This document shows positions 42,197-50,719 of a stretch of 62,470 bases of DNA, one piece after another (position 1 is the stretch's first letter; every line of letters begins with the position of its first letter). Source of the stretch: CAYVZU01 sp964455935 (GTDB lineage Bacteria > Fibrobacterota > CAYVZU01); the NCBI GenBank assembly GCA_964455935.1, contig CAYVZU010000009.1, positions 1-62,470 on the forward strand, given 5' to 3'. A model generated the notes under the pieces. It did not search any database. It had not been told where the DNA came from and saw nothing but the letters and a program-made list of their open reading frames with translations. The translations under genes and the position numbers were made by a program.

Positions 42197-43184
42197 AGCG
42201 ATCCGCGGCGCTGGTTTGAGCGAGATTGCGCTGACCGATGTCGACATCGACGACATGACCTATGCGGTCTGGGCTTGGTCTGACTACGGCAAAATCAAGG
42301 AATCGATTGCCCAAACAGGTTTGCTCAATCCTGCGATTGTTGCAAAGAAATCCAACGGATTCGCAATCGTATCGGGCCACAAGAGGATCCGAGCGCTCAT
42401 TGAGCTTGGCTGGGCCAAGGTTCACTGCCTGCTTGTCGAACCGGAGGACCCGCCTTACCAACTCTTTATCAACACCGTCATGGAGAACCTTTCGTTCAGG
42501 GAATACAACCTCATTGAAAAGAGCTTGATTTTAAACCAATTAGAGGTGGTTACCTCGTGTGGATACTCCATTGAAAAGCTCCGGCAGACTCTTGGGATTC
42601 ACGCTTGTAATTTAGCTAAAATCAAGGACTTACAAAGTCTACCCAGGGAAGCCCTCCGGGCAATCGCGTGTGGAAAAGTTCGACCTTCCGTTGCGCTTGA
42701 GTTCGCTGAATTCGGGCCTGAAGATCAGTTAGAGCTCATTAAAGCCCTTGAAATGTTCGATCTGGGCGAGAACAAGCAGAGAGAGATCCTTCTCCTGATT
42801 TTTGAACTTGCAAGAATTCAACACTGCACACCGGCCGAGATCTTGCGTTTGAATGAGATCCGGAAGGTTTTGGTGGATCCTGTGCTTAACGCGCCGCAAA
42901 AAGGCGCCCTGTTTCTAGATATCCTGCGGGCGAAGCGGTCACCGACATTATCAGGAATGCAGCGCGAATTTGAAACGGCAAAAAGGCGGACAAGCCCGCC
43001 AAGAAATGTCGCAATCATTAACAAAGCGCCTTTCGAAGCTGATTCGCTTCAGCTCTCTATCTCCCTTTCCAACCGCACGGAACTGGCATGCGCATACCAG
43101 TATTTAAAAAATTTGGAAGCCCGCGAGGAATTCGAGTCCCTCCTGCGCGCCGCAACCGGCACCTCCGTAAGGAAAAGCGAGTAA
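42189..43184 (+). CDS. Solo ParB/Spo0J-like protein in a glycan gene group
   Basis: This 331-residue protein has a ParB-type N-terminal domain and a helix-turn-helix region. Seen are KIKESIAQTGLLNPAIVAKK, then IVSGHKRIRALIELGW (equivalent of the CTP-binding GERRxRA box, here GHKRIRA), VMENLSFREYNLIEKSLILN (equivalent of ENIQREDLNPIE), and a helix region with IEKLRQTLGIHACNLAKIKD and LPREALRAIACGKVRPSVAL. The C-terminal 130 residues are unlike the ParB dimer domain. No parA gene or parS-like 16-mer was seen nearby, and the gene overlaps the glycosyltransferase gene, so chromosome partition is unlikely. It may be a DNA-binding or CTP-dependent regulator of this operon (inference). Confidence 0.85.
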   Translation: MNEAIRGAGLSEIALTDVDIDDMTYAVWAWSDYGKIKESIAQTGLLNPAIVAKKSNGFAIVSGHKRIRALIELGWAKVHCLLVEPEDPPYQLFINTVMENLSFREYNLIEKSLILNQLEVVTSCGYSIEKLRQTLGIHACNLAKIKDLQSLPREALRAIACGKVRPSVALEFAEFGPEDQLELIKALEMFDLGENKQREILLLIFELARIQHCTPAEILRLNEIRKVLVDPVLNAPQKGALFLDILRAKRSPTLSGMQREFETAKRRTSPPRNVAIINKAPFEADSLQLSISLSNRTELACAYQYLKNLEAREEFESLLRAATGTSVRKSE

Positions 43185-43342
43185 ATCTCCACCCTCCAAT
43201 AACGCGGCCTTGTTTTTGCAGTTATAAATAGCAGTTGGATTCTCCGTTTTCATTTCCGCGACCCGTATTCCGATCTTCTGTTTTTCAGATTTCGATTCAC
43301 AATTCCCAAATTGCCGATTCACAATTCTCCGTCTTTCAACCC

Positions 43343-44398
43343 ATGCTTTCCCGCCATAGCCAGAACCCGCTGATCACGCCGCCCATGGTGAAGCCCTCGC
43401 GGCCGGGATACCGTGTTCGAGGCGCCTTCAACCCGGCAGCCATCGAGCACGAGGGCGGGATTCTCCTGCTCCTCCGGGTGGCCGAAGACTGCCCGGCGCA
43501 AGAGGGGACCGTGGCATTCCCTTTTTATCGCTATGACAAAGGAACCGGCCATCCCGAAATCTTGCAACTGCGCACATCGGATCCCGATGTTCATATAAAA
43601 AATTCACGTTCAATAATCTGGCGCGGCAGGGAATATCTCTCGACGATGAGTCATCTGCGGCTTGCCCGAAGCCGCGACGGAATTCATTTTGTGGTGGACG
43701 AGCGCCCGCTCATCTCTCCGATTGACGAGTCGGAGAATTACGGCGTGGAGGACGGCCGGATCGTGAAATTGGGCCGGGACTACTGGATCAATTTCACGGC
43801 CGTTTCACGGGACAGCTATGCAACGGCCCTTGCCTGCACCGCCGATTTCCAAAACATCGAGCGTCGGGGAATTATCTTCACTGTCCCCAACAAAGACGTC
43901 TGCATTTTCCCGGAAAAAATCGAGAGGAACTATGCCGCCCTGCATCGTCCCTTCAATCACGACTTCGGCCTGTCTTCGATCTGGTACGCCGAATCGCCCG
44001 ACCTCATTCATTGGGGAAATCACCGGTGCATTTTGCGGCCGCGGCCCACCGTATGGGAGAACCGCAAAATAGGAGGGGGCGCTCCCCCAATCAAGACCGG
44101 CGAAGGCTGGCTTGCAATCTGCCATGGAACCGGCCTGCAACAAGGCGAGGAGGCCTACTCTCTCTTTGTCGCCCTTCTCGACCTGCGCCGGCCCTGGATC
44201 GTCCGCGCCCGAGGCGAATTGCCCTTTTTCTTCCCCCTTCTTCCCTATGAAAAAAGCGGCTTCGTGCCCAACGTCGTCTTCACAAACGGAGTCATTGCCA
44301 AGCCCGACGGCACCATTCTTATTTATTACGGCGCTTGCGATGAAAGCACGTGCCTGGCCATTACAAGCGTGGAAAATTTACTGGGAACTCTGAGCTGA
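43343..44398 (+). CDS. GH130-like glycosidase/phosphorylase
   Basis: The enzyme has 351 residues from the ATG at 43343. The five-bladed beta-propeller fold of the GH130 (mannosyl-glucose/mannooligosaccharide phosphorylase) group is suggested by NPLITPP, GAFNPAAIEHEGGILLLLRV, YGVEDGRIVKLGRDYWINFT (key acidic region), RPFNHDFGLSSIWYAESPDL, WENRKIGGGAPPIKTGEGWL and a final IYYGACDESTCLAI. It could phosphorolyse or hydrolyse beta-mannosides in the cytoplasm, or act on a surface-glycan precursor. The frame is open upstream to a TTG at 43235, but the region 43235-43342 is low-complexity and unlike the family; no clear ribosome site marks the start. Confidence 0.82.
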   Translation: MLSRHSQNPLITPPMVKPSRPGYRVRGAFNPAAIEHEGGILLLLRVAEDCPAQEGTVAFPFYRYDKGTGHPEILQLRTSDPDVHIKNSRSIIWRGREYLSTMSHLRLARSRDGIHFVVDERPLISPIDESENYGVEDGRIVKLGRDYWINFTAVSRDSYATALACTADFQNIERRGIIFTVPNKDVCIFPEKIERNYAALHRPFNHDFGLSSIWYAESPDLIHWGNHRCILRPRPTVWENRKIGGGAPPIKTGEGWLAICHGTGLQQGEEAYSLFVALLDLRRPWIVRARGELPFFFPLLPYEKSGFVPNVVFTNGVIAKPDGTILIYYGACDESTCLAITSVENLLGTLS

Positions 44399-44430
44399 TT
44401 CCTTCTTTTTTTGCAACGGGTCAGGTCCCG

Positions 44431-44581
44431 GTGTCATTTCGAGCGAAGCGAGAAATCTGATGTGCACCAGCACGTCATTCTGAGTGTAGCGAAGGTTCTT
44501 CCAGCATGGCGAAGATCCCTCACTTTGTTCGGGACAACGCGTTGCGCTGGATTTCTCTTCGAAAACTCGTCGAAATGAACA
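44431..44581. repeat. REP-like palindrome, copy C, with internal insertion
   Basis: The outer arms GTGTCATTTCGAGCGAAGCG and ACTCGTCGAAATGAAC match copies A (7998-8073) and B (23007-23108). About 90 bases of a second repeat type (CGTCATTCTGAGTGTAGCGA to GTTGCGCTGGA) sit between the arms. It occupies most of the 246-base gap 44399-44644. Confidence 0.75.
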
Positions 44582-44644
44582 CAATATGGGTGCAAACACC
44601 TTTTCCTTCAGTTGATTGCGACTGTAAACGTTTGGGATATGCGC

Positions 44645-44980
44645 ATGAATCTACCCATTGTGTTCCTCCTGGCCTCCCAGTCGCTCTTCACCTTGAGCGA
44701 TTTGGTGGCACGGGCAAGCCTTCGCAATCGCCGGTTTAGCGCGGCGGCCCTTGCCGGGGTATGGATTCTTGTCTTCGAAGCCCTTCGAATAATTGGAACG
44801 TTTCTTCAACTCTACGTTTTCACCCACCTGGAACTGGGAAAATCCATGGCGCTTTTTGGCGCCTCGTCCATCGTTCTTTCAAACGCGCTGGGACTGCTCT
44901 TCTTGAAAGAGGTTCTTTCCGTACGCGCCTATTTTGGCATTATTCTGGCCATTAGCGCCTTCCTCGTAATTGGACTGTGA
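44645..44980 (+). CDS. Half-size EamA/SMR-like transporter, first of pair
   Basis: The 111-residue membrane protein has four predicted spans: LPIVFLLASQSLFTLSDLVA, AALAGVWILVFEALRIIGTF, SMALFGASSIVLSNALGLLF and YFGIILAISAFLVIGL. It is a single EamA-like unit, as in ArnE/ArnF and other small drug/metabolite transporters that work as dimers. HLELGKSMALFGASSIVLSN resembles SVELGKTRAIFGAISIVLAN of the next gene, so they are paralogues and probably form a heterodimer. Near the GT2 and GH130-like genes, a role in flipping a lipid-linked sugar is plausible but inferred. An ATG at 44639 is an equally possible start; no good ribosome site is visible. Confidence 0.8.
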   Translation: MNLPIVFLLASQSLFTLSDLVARASLRNRRFSAAALAGVWILVFEALRIIGTFLQLYVFTHLELGKSMALFGASSIVLSNALGLLFLKEVLSVRAYFGIILAISAFLVIGL

Positions 44981-44981
44981 C

Positions 44982-45341
44982 ATGAAACGAATCCTCCTGC
45001 TGCTGATCCTGGCCCAGGTTCTATTTTCATTGAGCGATTTTCTGGCCCGGGCAAACATGCCCCGTTACGGGTTCTGCTTGATGGCTTTTTTCAAGCCATG
45101 GTTCGCCGGCTATGTGGGCGTGCGAATCCTGGCCGTAGCATGCACGCTGTATGTCTACACAAGCGTGGAATTGGGCAAAACACGCGCGATCTTCGGCGCG
45201 ATTTCGATTGTCCTGGCCAACGCCATGGGATACTTCTTGCTTAACGAGGCCCTCACGGTCCGCGAATACGCCGGCGTGGCTATCGCCGTTGCCGCTTTCA
45301 CGTTTCTGGCGCTGGGCGGCAAGGTCCAAACCCCAGCCTGA
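44982..45341 (+). CDS. Half-size EamA/SMR-like transporter, second of pair
   Basis: The product has 119 residues and four predicted membrane spans: ILLLLILAQVLFSLSDFLAR, WFAGYVGVRILAVACTLYVY, AIFGAISIVLANAMGYFLLN and YAGVAIAVAAFTFLALGG. It starts one base after the stop of its paralogue, so the two are coexpressed. Both keep the start pattern Q-x-L-F-(S/T)-L-S-D, showing common origin. The arrangement mirrors arnE-arnF, whose products flip undecaprenyl-phosphate-aminoarabinose, and paired SMR proteins. The substrate is unknown. A weak terminator-like hairpin follows at 45365. Confidence 0.8.
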   Translation: MKRILLLLILAQVLFSLSDFLARANMPRYGFCLMAFFKPWFAGYVGVRILAVACTLYVYTSVELGKTRAIFGAISIVLANAMGYFLLNEALTVREYAGVAIAVAAFTFLALGGKVQTPA

Positions 45342-45364
45342 ACATCCGTAGATTATGCGAAAGC

Positions 45365-45390
45365 CGCGGATCGGCACTCCGCGTTTGTTT
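45365..45390 (+). terminator. Weak terminator-like hairpin after the transporter pair
   Basis: CGCGGA and TCCGCG form a 6-bp stem with a 7-base loop followed by TTTGTTT, 24 bases after the second EamA-like gene. The stem is short, so the call is tentative. Confidence 0.35.
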
Positions 45391-45452
45391 GCGACATCTA
45401 TGGATTCTCTTTTGTTCCCGCTCCGGCTTTGCCGGGTTAGTATTTTTCTTCC

Positions 45453-47342
45453 ATGATCAGCCTTTCCAACGTCACGCTGCGCCTGGGCGAACGCGTTTTG
45501 TTTGACAACATTTCGTGGATCATTCCAGAGAAAAGCCGCGTTGGATTGGTCGGCAACAACGGGGCTGGAAAAACCTCTCTTTTCCGGGCCATCATAGGCG
45601 AAACGCATCTGGACGCGGGGTCCGTCGAAATCCAAAAAGGCAGGGAAATCGGTTATCTGTCCCAGGAATTCGCCGACCTGCAACCGGTTAATATCATCGA
45701 ATACCTGAAGACGCGTTGCGGCATAACGGAATTGGAGCATGGAATTCAGGACCTGGAACACCGGATGTCTCTTTCGCCGGATGATGCCAGGTTAACCCGG
45801 GAATACGACCAGGCCCAGGCCGCATTCCATTTCAAGGACGGCTACGCCTTCGAGGCCAAAGCCAAGCAGGTGCTCAAGGGCCTGGCCTTTAAAGACGAAG
45901 ACTTCGCCAAGAACTGCATGGAGTTCTCCGACGGATGGAAGCGCCGCATTCACCTTGCGGCCGTTCTTCTGGCCAATCCCCATATCCTTCTGCTGGACGA
46001 GCCCACCAACTTTCTTGATACCGAGAGCCTCGAATGGCTCGAAAGCTTCTTGCGCGATTATCCGGGCACGATCCTGGCTATTGTGCACGACCGTGTCTTT
46101 CTCGACAAAATGGCCCGGCAGATCGCCGAATTGGACAGGGGCCGGTTGACTCTCTACTCCGGGAATTTCAGCCAATACGAGATCGAGAAAGCGAAGCGGC
46201 GGGAGCTGGCCCAGATCGAGATGGAACGGCAAGGAAAGGAAATTGAGCGGGTCCAGAAATTCATTGACCGGTTTCGCGCCAAGGCCTCCAAAGCCACGCA
46301 GGGGCAGAGCCGCATCAAAATGCTCGAGAAGATCGAACGGGTTTCGCTGGAAGCCGAGTCAAAGCAGGTGCGGATCTCATTTCCGGCCGGGCCCCGGAGC
46401 GGACAACAGGTTTTGCGCGCGGAGGGCATTTCGAAATCCTACGGCAGCCATTGCGTGTTCGGCAATCTGGATGTGGTCCTGCACCGGGGCGAACGGGTGG
46501 CCCTGGTGGGCGTTAACGGCGCCGGAAAATCCACCCTGCTGCGCATCCTAAGCCGGACCGAGGAGCCATCCTCCGGCGGCGTCGTATACGGCAAGGACGT
46601 TCTGCCCGCCTTCTATTCCATCGAGGCTTCACGGGATCTGGATTCGGAGCAGACGATCTGGGAAGATATCTGCGCGGCGCCGTCGGCGGCCACAACGCAA
46701 GAGCGACGGAACCTGCTGGGGGCTTTTCTATTCGGGGGCGATGACATCTTCAAGAAGATCCATGTGCTCTCGGGCGGGGAAAAGTCCCGGCTGGCGCTGC
46801 TGAAAATTCTTCTGCGACCCACCAACTTTCTGATCCTGGACGAACCCACCAACCACCTCGACCTGGCCACGAAGGAAGTATTCCAGGAAGCCCTGCTCTG
46901 CTACCAGGGCACGCTGCTGATCGTTTCGCACGACCGCGATTTTCTCGATCATTTGGCTTCCCGCGTGCTCGAAATCCGCGAGCAACGGCTTCATGAATAC
47001 CTGGGCAACTACTCGTATTTCATCGAAAAGCGCGGACCGCTGTTGGCCGACACGGTCACCGGTCCGACGCCGGATGTCCAGCCCAGAAAAGAATCGGCCT
47101 ATCAATTGCGAAAAGACGCGGAACGGGCGCGCCGCATGTCGGAGAAGAAGATTGCCGGGCTGGAAAAGGAGATCGAGGCGCTGGAGACCAGAAGGAAGGA
47201 ACTCGAGCTGATCTTCTGCGACCCCGAAACGCACAAAGACCGGGAAAAAGCCCAGGAACTGCACAGGGAATGGGAGTCCGTTCCCCAAAAGCTGGAGCAA
47301 CTGTATTTGCAATGGCAGGAACTTGCGGATCGGAAATGCTGA
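45453..47342 (+). CDS. ABC-F family ATPase (Uup/YheS-like)
   Basis: This 629-residue soluble protein has two ABC cassettes and no membrane part, as in translation-associated ABC-F proteins that bind the ribosomal exit site. Cassette 1 has GLVGNNGAGKTSLFRA, then FSDGWKRRIHLAAVLL (an altered signature in place of LSGGQ) and LLLDEPTNFLD. The inter-domain linker (about 240-300, charged, with KASKATQGQSRIKMLEK) is the P-site tRNA-interaction motif region. Cassette 2 has ALVGVNGAGKSTLLRI, LSGGEKSRLALLKILL and LILDEPTNHLD. A C-terminal coiled-coil (about 545-625) points to the Uup/YheS side of the family and not EttA. It stands alone and is followed tail to tail by nrdG. Confidence 0.92.
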   Translation: MISLSNVTLRLGERVLFDNISWIIPEKSRVGLVGNNGAGKTSLFRAIIGETHLDAGSVEIQKGREIGYLSQEFADLQPVNIIEYLKTRCGITELEHGIQDLEHRMSLSPDDARLTREYDQAQAAFHFKDGYAFEAKAKQVLKGLAFKDEDFAKNCMEFSDGWKRRIHLAAVLLANPHILLLDEPTNFLDTESLEWLESFLRDYPGTILAIVHDRVFLDKMARQIAELDRGRLTLYSGNFSQYEIEKAKRRELAQIEMERQGKEIERVQKFIDRFRAKASKATQGQSRIKMLEKIERVSLEAESKQVRISFPAGPRSGQQVLRAEGISKSYGSHCVFGNLDVVLHRGERVALVGVNGAGKSTLLRILSRTEEPSSGGVVYGKDVLPAFYSIEASRDLDSEQTIWEDICAAPSAATTQERRNLLGAFLFGGDDIFKKIHVLSGGEKSRLALLKILLRPTNFLILDEPTNHLDLATKEVFQEALLCYQGTLLIVSHDRDFLDHLASRVLEIREQRLHEYLGNYSYFIEKRGPLLADTVTGPTPDVQPRKESAYQLRKDAERARRMSEKKIAGLEKEIEALETRRKELELIFCDPETHKDREKAQELHREWESVPQKLEQLYLQWQELADRKC

Positions 47343-47357
47343 AGAACGATAGGCGAT

Positions 47358-48035
47358 TTACGCGACGGCGACCGGCGCGCGCTTGGAGGCCTGCGTTCTT
47401 GCGTCTTGACTCACCAAAGACCGCTCGTATTCGGCAATTTCCGGGTTGAGCAGCTTCGAAGCCACGAAAGGCTGGAAAATATGCGCCTTGTCGGCCATCC
47501 ACTCCACAATCTCTTCGAGATCGCGCAGCCTAAGAAGTGAGCGCACCACGGTGGTGCGGAACTGATAAGGCACTCCGGACTGGCGGATGAGATCGACGCT
47601 GCGGCTTATGCGGCCATTGTCAATGGGTGCACAGACGACCTGTGAATAGATTTCGAGGGGCGCCTTGATGTCCATCGCGATAAAGTCGAGCAGCTTGAGT
47701 TCAATCGCCTTTTCCAGGATTTCGGGGTGGGAGCCGTTGGTGTCCAGCTTGACCAGAAAGTTCATATTCTTCAGGCGCTGGAGAAACTTGATCAGGCTAG
47801 GCTGAAGCGTGGGTTCTCCGCCCGTAACCGTGACGCCGTCCAGCTTTCCCTCGCGCCGGCCCAGAAATTCCAGCACGTCCTCCTCGGGTATGGACTCAAA
47901 GAACAACTCGGGTTTTACCAATTCGGGATTGTGGCAATAGGGGCAGCGGAAATTGCACCCCTGGGTGAAGACGACGGCGCACGTCCTGCCCGGATAGTCG
48001 ATCAACGAAAATTTCTGAAAACCGCCGATTCTCAT
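47358..48035 (-). CDS. nrdG: Anaerobic ribonucleotide reductase activating protein (radical SAM)
   Basis: NrdG is a 225-residue radical SAM enzyme that makes the glycyl radical on NrdD. The cluster motif is CNFRCPYC (C27, C31, C34), followed by the SAM-binding VTVTGGEPTLQPSLIKFLQR and VKLDTNGSHPEILEKAI, then LDFIAMDIKAPLEIYSQVV. The N-terminus GGFQKFSLIDYPGRTCAVVF is typical of this activase type. Its ATG overlaps the nrdD stop by four bases, so the two are translationally coupled. The last ~20 residues look non-conserved. Confidence 0.95.
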   Translation of the reverse strand: MRIGGFQKFSLIDYPGRTCAVVFTQGCNFRCPYCHNPELVKPELFFESIPEEDVLEFLGRREGKLDGVTVTGGEPTLQPSLIKFLQRLKNMNFLVKLDTNGSHPEILEKAIELKLLDFIAMDIKAPLEIYSQVVCAPIDNGRISRSVDLIRQSGVPYQFRTTVVRSLLRLRDLEEIVEWMADKAHIFQPFVASKLLNPEIAEYERSLVSQDARTQASKRAPVAVA

Positions 48036-50167
48036 AGAGCCGATGACTCGTTTGCCGAAGTCAGATTATAAAGCCGCCGTTCCTTGAATTCCGCTTTTTT
48101 GCCCTTGTTCCATTGCGCAACAGGTCTTAGATATCCCACCACACGCGAATAGACCTCGCATTCGGTTTCGCATTTTGGACAGTTGGGATGCTCCCCGGCC
48201 ACATATCCGTGATTGGGACATACACTGAATGTCGGTGTGATGCTGAAGTATGGGAGCCGGTATGATTCACACACTTTGCGAACAAGAGATTTTACGGACG
48301 CGGGGTTCTCGATTCTCTCGCCCGTAAACAGATGCATCACGGTTCCCCCCGTGAACTTCGTCTGAATTTCATCTTGGAGGTCCAACGCTTCGAACACATC
48401 GTCGGTATAGTTGACCGGAAGCTGCGCCGAGTTGGTGTAGAAGGGCTCGGCGCCCTGGGTAACACCCTCTTCATTGCAGCAGAGCACGTGAGGATACTTT
48501 TCCTTATCCAACTTCGCCAACCGATACGAGGTGCCTTCCCCAGGAGTTGCCTCGAGATTATAGAAATTGCCGGTCTCTTCCTGGATCTGCACAAGCCTTT
48601 TGCGCAGGAAGTCCATTGTACGCAGCGCCAGGGCGCGCCCCTCGGCCGTGCCGATGTCCTTGCCGATCAGGTTGAGACAGGCCTCGTTCATGCCGATGAT
48701 TCCCACGGTGCTAAAGTGGTTCTTCCAGTATTGGCCTGTGCGAAGCTTCACGTTGCGCAGGTAGTATTTGGTGTAGGGATAGAAGTGCTCTTCCGTGAAT
48801 TGCTCCAGAACCTTGCGCTTGAGCTCCAGGCTATCCTTGGCCAGCTCCACCAGACGGTCCAGCCGCGCCAGAAGGTCGGTCTCATTCTGGGCCACGCCGC
48901 CCAGCCGCGGCAGGTTGATCGTAACAACGCCAATCGAGCCCGTAAGCGGGTTGGCGCCAAAGAGCCCGCCCCCGCGCTTCTGCAGTTCGCGGTTGTCCAA
49001 ACGCAGCCGGCAGCACATCGACCGGGCGTCTTCGGGCTTCATCTCGGAGTTGACGAAATTGGAGAAGTAGGGGATCCCGTATTTGGCTGTAGCCTTCCAG
49101 ATGAAGTCGAACTTGGGGTTGTCCCAATCGAAATCCCGGGTGATATTATACGTGGGAATGGGAAACGTGAAAACACGGCCCTTGGCGTCCCCCCGACCCA
49201 TCACTTCCAGAAAGGCGCGGTTGAGCATATCCATTTCGGTCTGGAACTCGCGATAGGTCTCTTTGCGGGCCTCGCCGCCAATGACCACGGCCTGGTCGGC
49301 ATAATTGGGCGACGGCGAAAGATCGAGCGTGATGTTGGTAAACGGCGTCTGAAATCCCACCCGTGTGGGAACGTTGATATTGAAGATGAACTCCTGAAGG
49401 GCCTGGGTTACTTCCTTCTGATCCAGGTGGTCGTAGCGGATGAACGGCGCCAACAGGGTGTCGAAACTGGAAAAGGCCTGGGCGCCCGCGGCTTCGCCCT
49501 GCAGCGTATAGAAAAAGTTGGTGATCTGGCCCAGCGCGGAACGGAAGTGCTTGGGCGGGCTGCTCTCGACCTTGCCCGAGACACCCTTGAAACCCTCGAC
49601 AAGCAGGTCCATCAGGTCCCAGCCCACGCAGTAAACCGAGAGCGAGTTGAGATCATGGATATGGAAGTCGCCGTCGCCATGGGCTTCGCGCACCTCGGGG
49701 GGATACACTTTACGCAGCCAGTACGTCTTGCTGACCTCGGAAGAGATGTAGTTATTGAGTCCTTGGAGCGAGAAAGTCATGTTGCTGTTTTCATTGACGC
49801 GCCAGTCCGATTTGTGCAGGTATTGGTCCACCAGGTCGATGCTGGCTTTGGCCGTAATCTCGCGCAGACGCGCATGCTGATCGCGATAGAGAATGTAGGC
49901 CTTGGCGGTCTTGGAGTAAGGAGAGGCGATTAAGATCTGCTCGACAATGTCCTGCAATTCTTCGACGGTTGGGGTGCGGTCCACGATGATCTGCTGGGCC
50001 AGGCCAATGGCGCGCATGCTCAGCATCCGGGCAACATCTTCGCCGTACTCGCCCGTTGCCAGGCCGGCTTTAAGGATCGCGCTGGTGATCTTTTTGGAAT
50101 TGAATGGTTCCTCGATGCCGTTGCGCTTGATAATTCTGGCAAACACCCCTGTCGCGGAGGTAATCAT
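48032..50167 (-). CDS. nrdD: Anaerobic (class III) ribonucleoside-triphosphate reductase
   Basis: NrdD reduces ribonucleoside triphosphates to deoxy forms under anoxic conditions. The product has 711 residues. An N-terminal ATP-cone (about 10-95, IKRNGIEEPFNSKKITSAIL) is the allosteric site. The catalytic core includes NLNSLSVYCVGWDL-like HDLNSLSVYCVGWDLMDLLV and GDFHIHDL. A zinc site lies near the end (CPNHGY..CPKCETEC), followed by the glycyl radical loop RVVGYLRPVAQWNKGK. The ATG at 50167 has GGGAG upstream, which decides it over the ATG at 50185. The NrdR-like box upstream suggests repression by NrdR. This gene is the main evidence for anaerobic growth; no class I or II reductase is in the window. 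Confidence 0.96.
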   Translation of the reverse strand: MITSATGVFARIIKRNGIEEPFNSKKITSAILKAGLATGEYGEDVARMLSMRAIGLAQQIIVDRTPTVEELQDIVEQILIASPYSKTAKAYILYRDQHARLREITAKASIDLVDQYLHKSDWRVNENSNMTFSLQGLNNYISSEVSKTYWLRKVYPPEVREAHGDGDFHIHDLNSLSVYCVGWDLMDLLVEGFKGVSGKVESSPPKHFRSALGQITNFFYTLQGEAAGAQAFSSFDTLLAPFIRYDHLDQKEVTQALQEFIFNINVPTRVGFQTPFTNITLDLSPSPNYADQAVVIGGEARKETYREFQTEMDMLNRAFLEVMGRGDAKGRVFTFPIPTYNITRDFDWDNPKFDFIWKATAKYGIPYFSNFVNSEMKPEDARSMCCRLRLDNRELQKRGGGLFGANPLTGSIGVVTINLPRLGGVAQNETDLLARLDRLVELAKDSLELKRKVLEQFTEEHFYPYTKYYLRNVKLRTGQYWKNHFSTVGIIGMNEACLNLIGKDIGTAEGRALALRTMDFLRKRLVQIQEETGNFYNLEATPGEGTSYRLAKLDKEKYPHVLCCNEEGVTQGAEPFYTNSAQLPVNYTDDVFEALDLQDEIQTKFTGGTVMHLFTGERIENPASVKSLVRKVCESYRLPYFSITPTFSVCPNHGYVAGEHPNCPKCETECEVYSRVVGYLRPVAQWNKGKKAEFKERRLYNLTSANESSAL

Positions 50168-50219
50168 CGCTTTGGCTCCCTGCATGATTGGTTTTTTATT
50201 GAGGAAACATTAAATACAT

Positions 50220-50235
50220 CTACCATATATTGTGT
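50220..50235 (-). promoter_or_regulatory. NrdR box upstream of nrdD
   Basis: CTACCATATATTGTGT closely fits the 16-base NrdR consensus (ACACwATATATwGTGT), with the core CCATATATTG differing at one position. It lies about 55 bases before the nrdD start, a usual place for repression of ribonucleotide reductase genes. A second, poorer AT-rich site (CCAAATATTTTG) lies about 31 bases further upstream; NrdR boxes usually come in pairs at about this spacing. Confidence 0.65.
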
Positions 50236-50559
50236 GTCAAGCTTTTTGAGCGCCAAATATTTTGTTGTGCCGACAATACTTCCTTTTCCAACCCAGGTTG
50301 GCGTAAGCATTGGGGTTTTGCACATACAATTTAGCATATTTGCAGAGAAGCGGTTTTTGCACCATAAGAGGCATGAATGTTTGAAGTTACGCTGATTGCT
50401 TGAGCGGTTTAGTAGATGAAGGCTGTAACGGCTGAGTTTATCTTGTGTTACGATATGCCGGGCATCCATTACTCACAAATATAAATACCAGATTTGGTAT
50501 GTCAAATCTTTTTTGGTCCGAGCCCTTGCGGGTAAACCATAGCGGGCCACCACCGGTTG

Positions 50560-50634
50560 CGTTGACAAAATGCGAATGAATGAAGCGGCCTGTTTTTCAT
50601 TGGATTTCATGGAGAGATTCGCGTTTTGTCAACG
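50560..50634. repeat. Long 18-bp inverted repeat in the nrdD-lpxC gap
   Basis: CGTTGACAAAATGCGAAT and ATTCGCGTTTTGTCAACG are inverted copies with one mismatch, separated by 39 bases. No gene lies inside. It could be a small mobile palindrome or a recombination/binding site. It and the AT-rich inverted repeat at 50680-50707 are the only structures I see in 50240-50719. Confidence 0.6.
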
Positions 50635-50679
50635 AGACATTGTCCCCGGAGCGGGGCTTCGGGTAATTATTAATTATTA

Positions 50680-50707
50680 ATTATCAATTACCAATTGATA
50701 ATTGATA
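50680..50707. repeat. AT-rich inverted repeat
   Basis: AATTATCAATT and AATTGATAATT pair over an ACC loop, after several TAATTATTAATTATT units. It lies just beyond the lpxC-fabZ stop on the other strand and may help end that transcript. Low-complexity origin is likely. Confidence 0.5.
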
Positions 50708-50719
50708 ACCGGGAGCCGG

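Noticed and set aside
42189..43184. A chromosome or plasmid partition locus based on the ParB-like gene
   Set aside because: No parA and no parS-like inverted repeat nearby, and the gene overlaps a glycosyltransferase gene.
48332..49933. A long open frame (533 codons) on the plus strand
   Set aside because: It is exactly antisense to nrdD, whose motifs are unmistakable; its translation is rich in low-complexity His/Val/Gly and has no recognisable domain or ribosome site.
50164..50469. A 101-codon minus-strand frame upstream of nrdD
   Set aside because: It overlaps the nrdD start and the NrdR box, has irregular composition and no ribosome site; more likely leader DNA.
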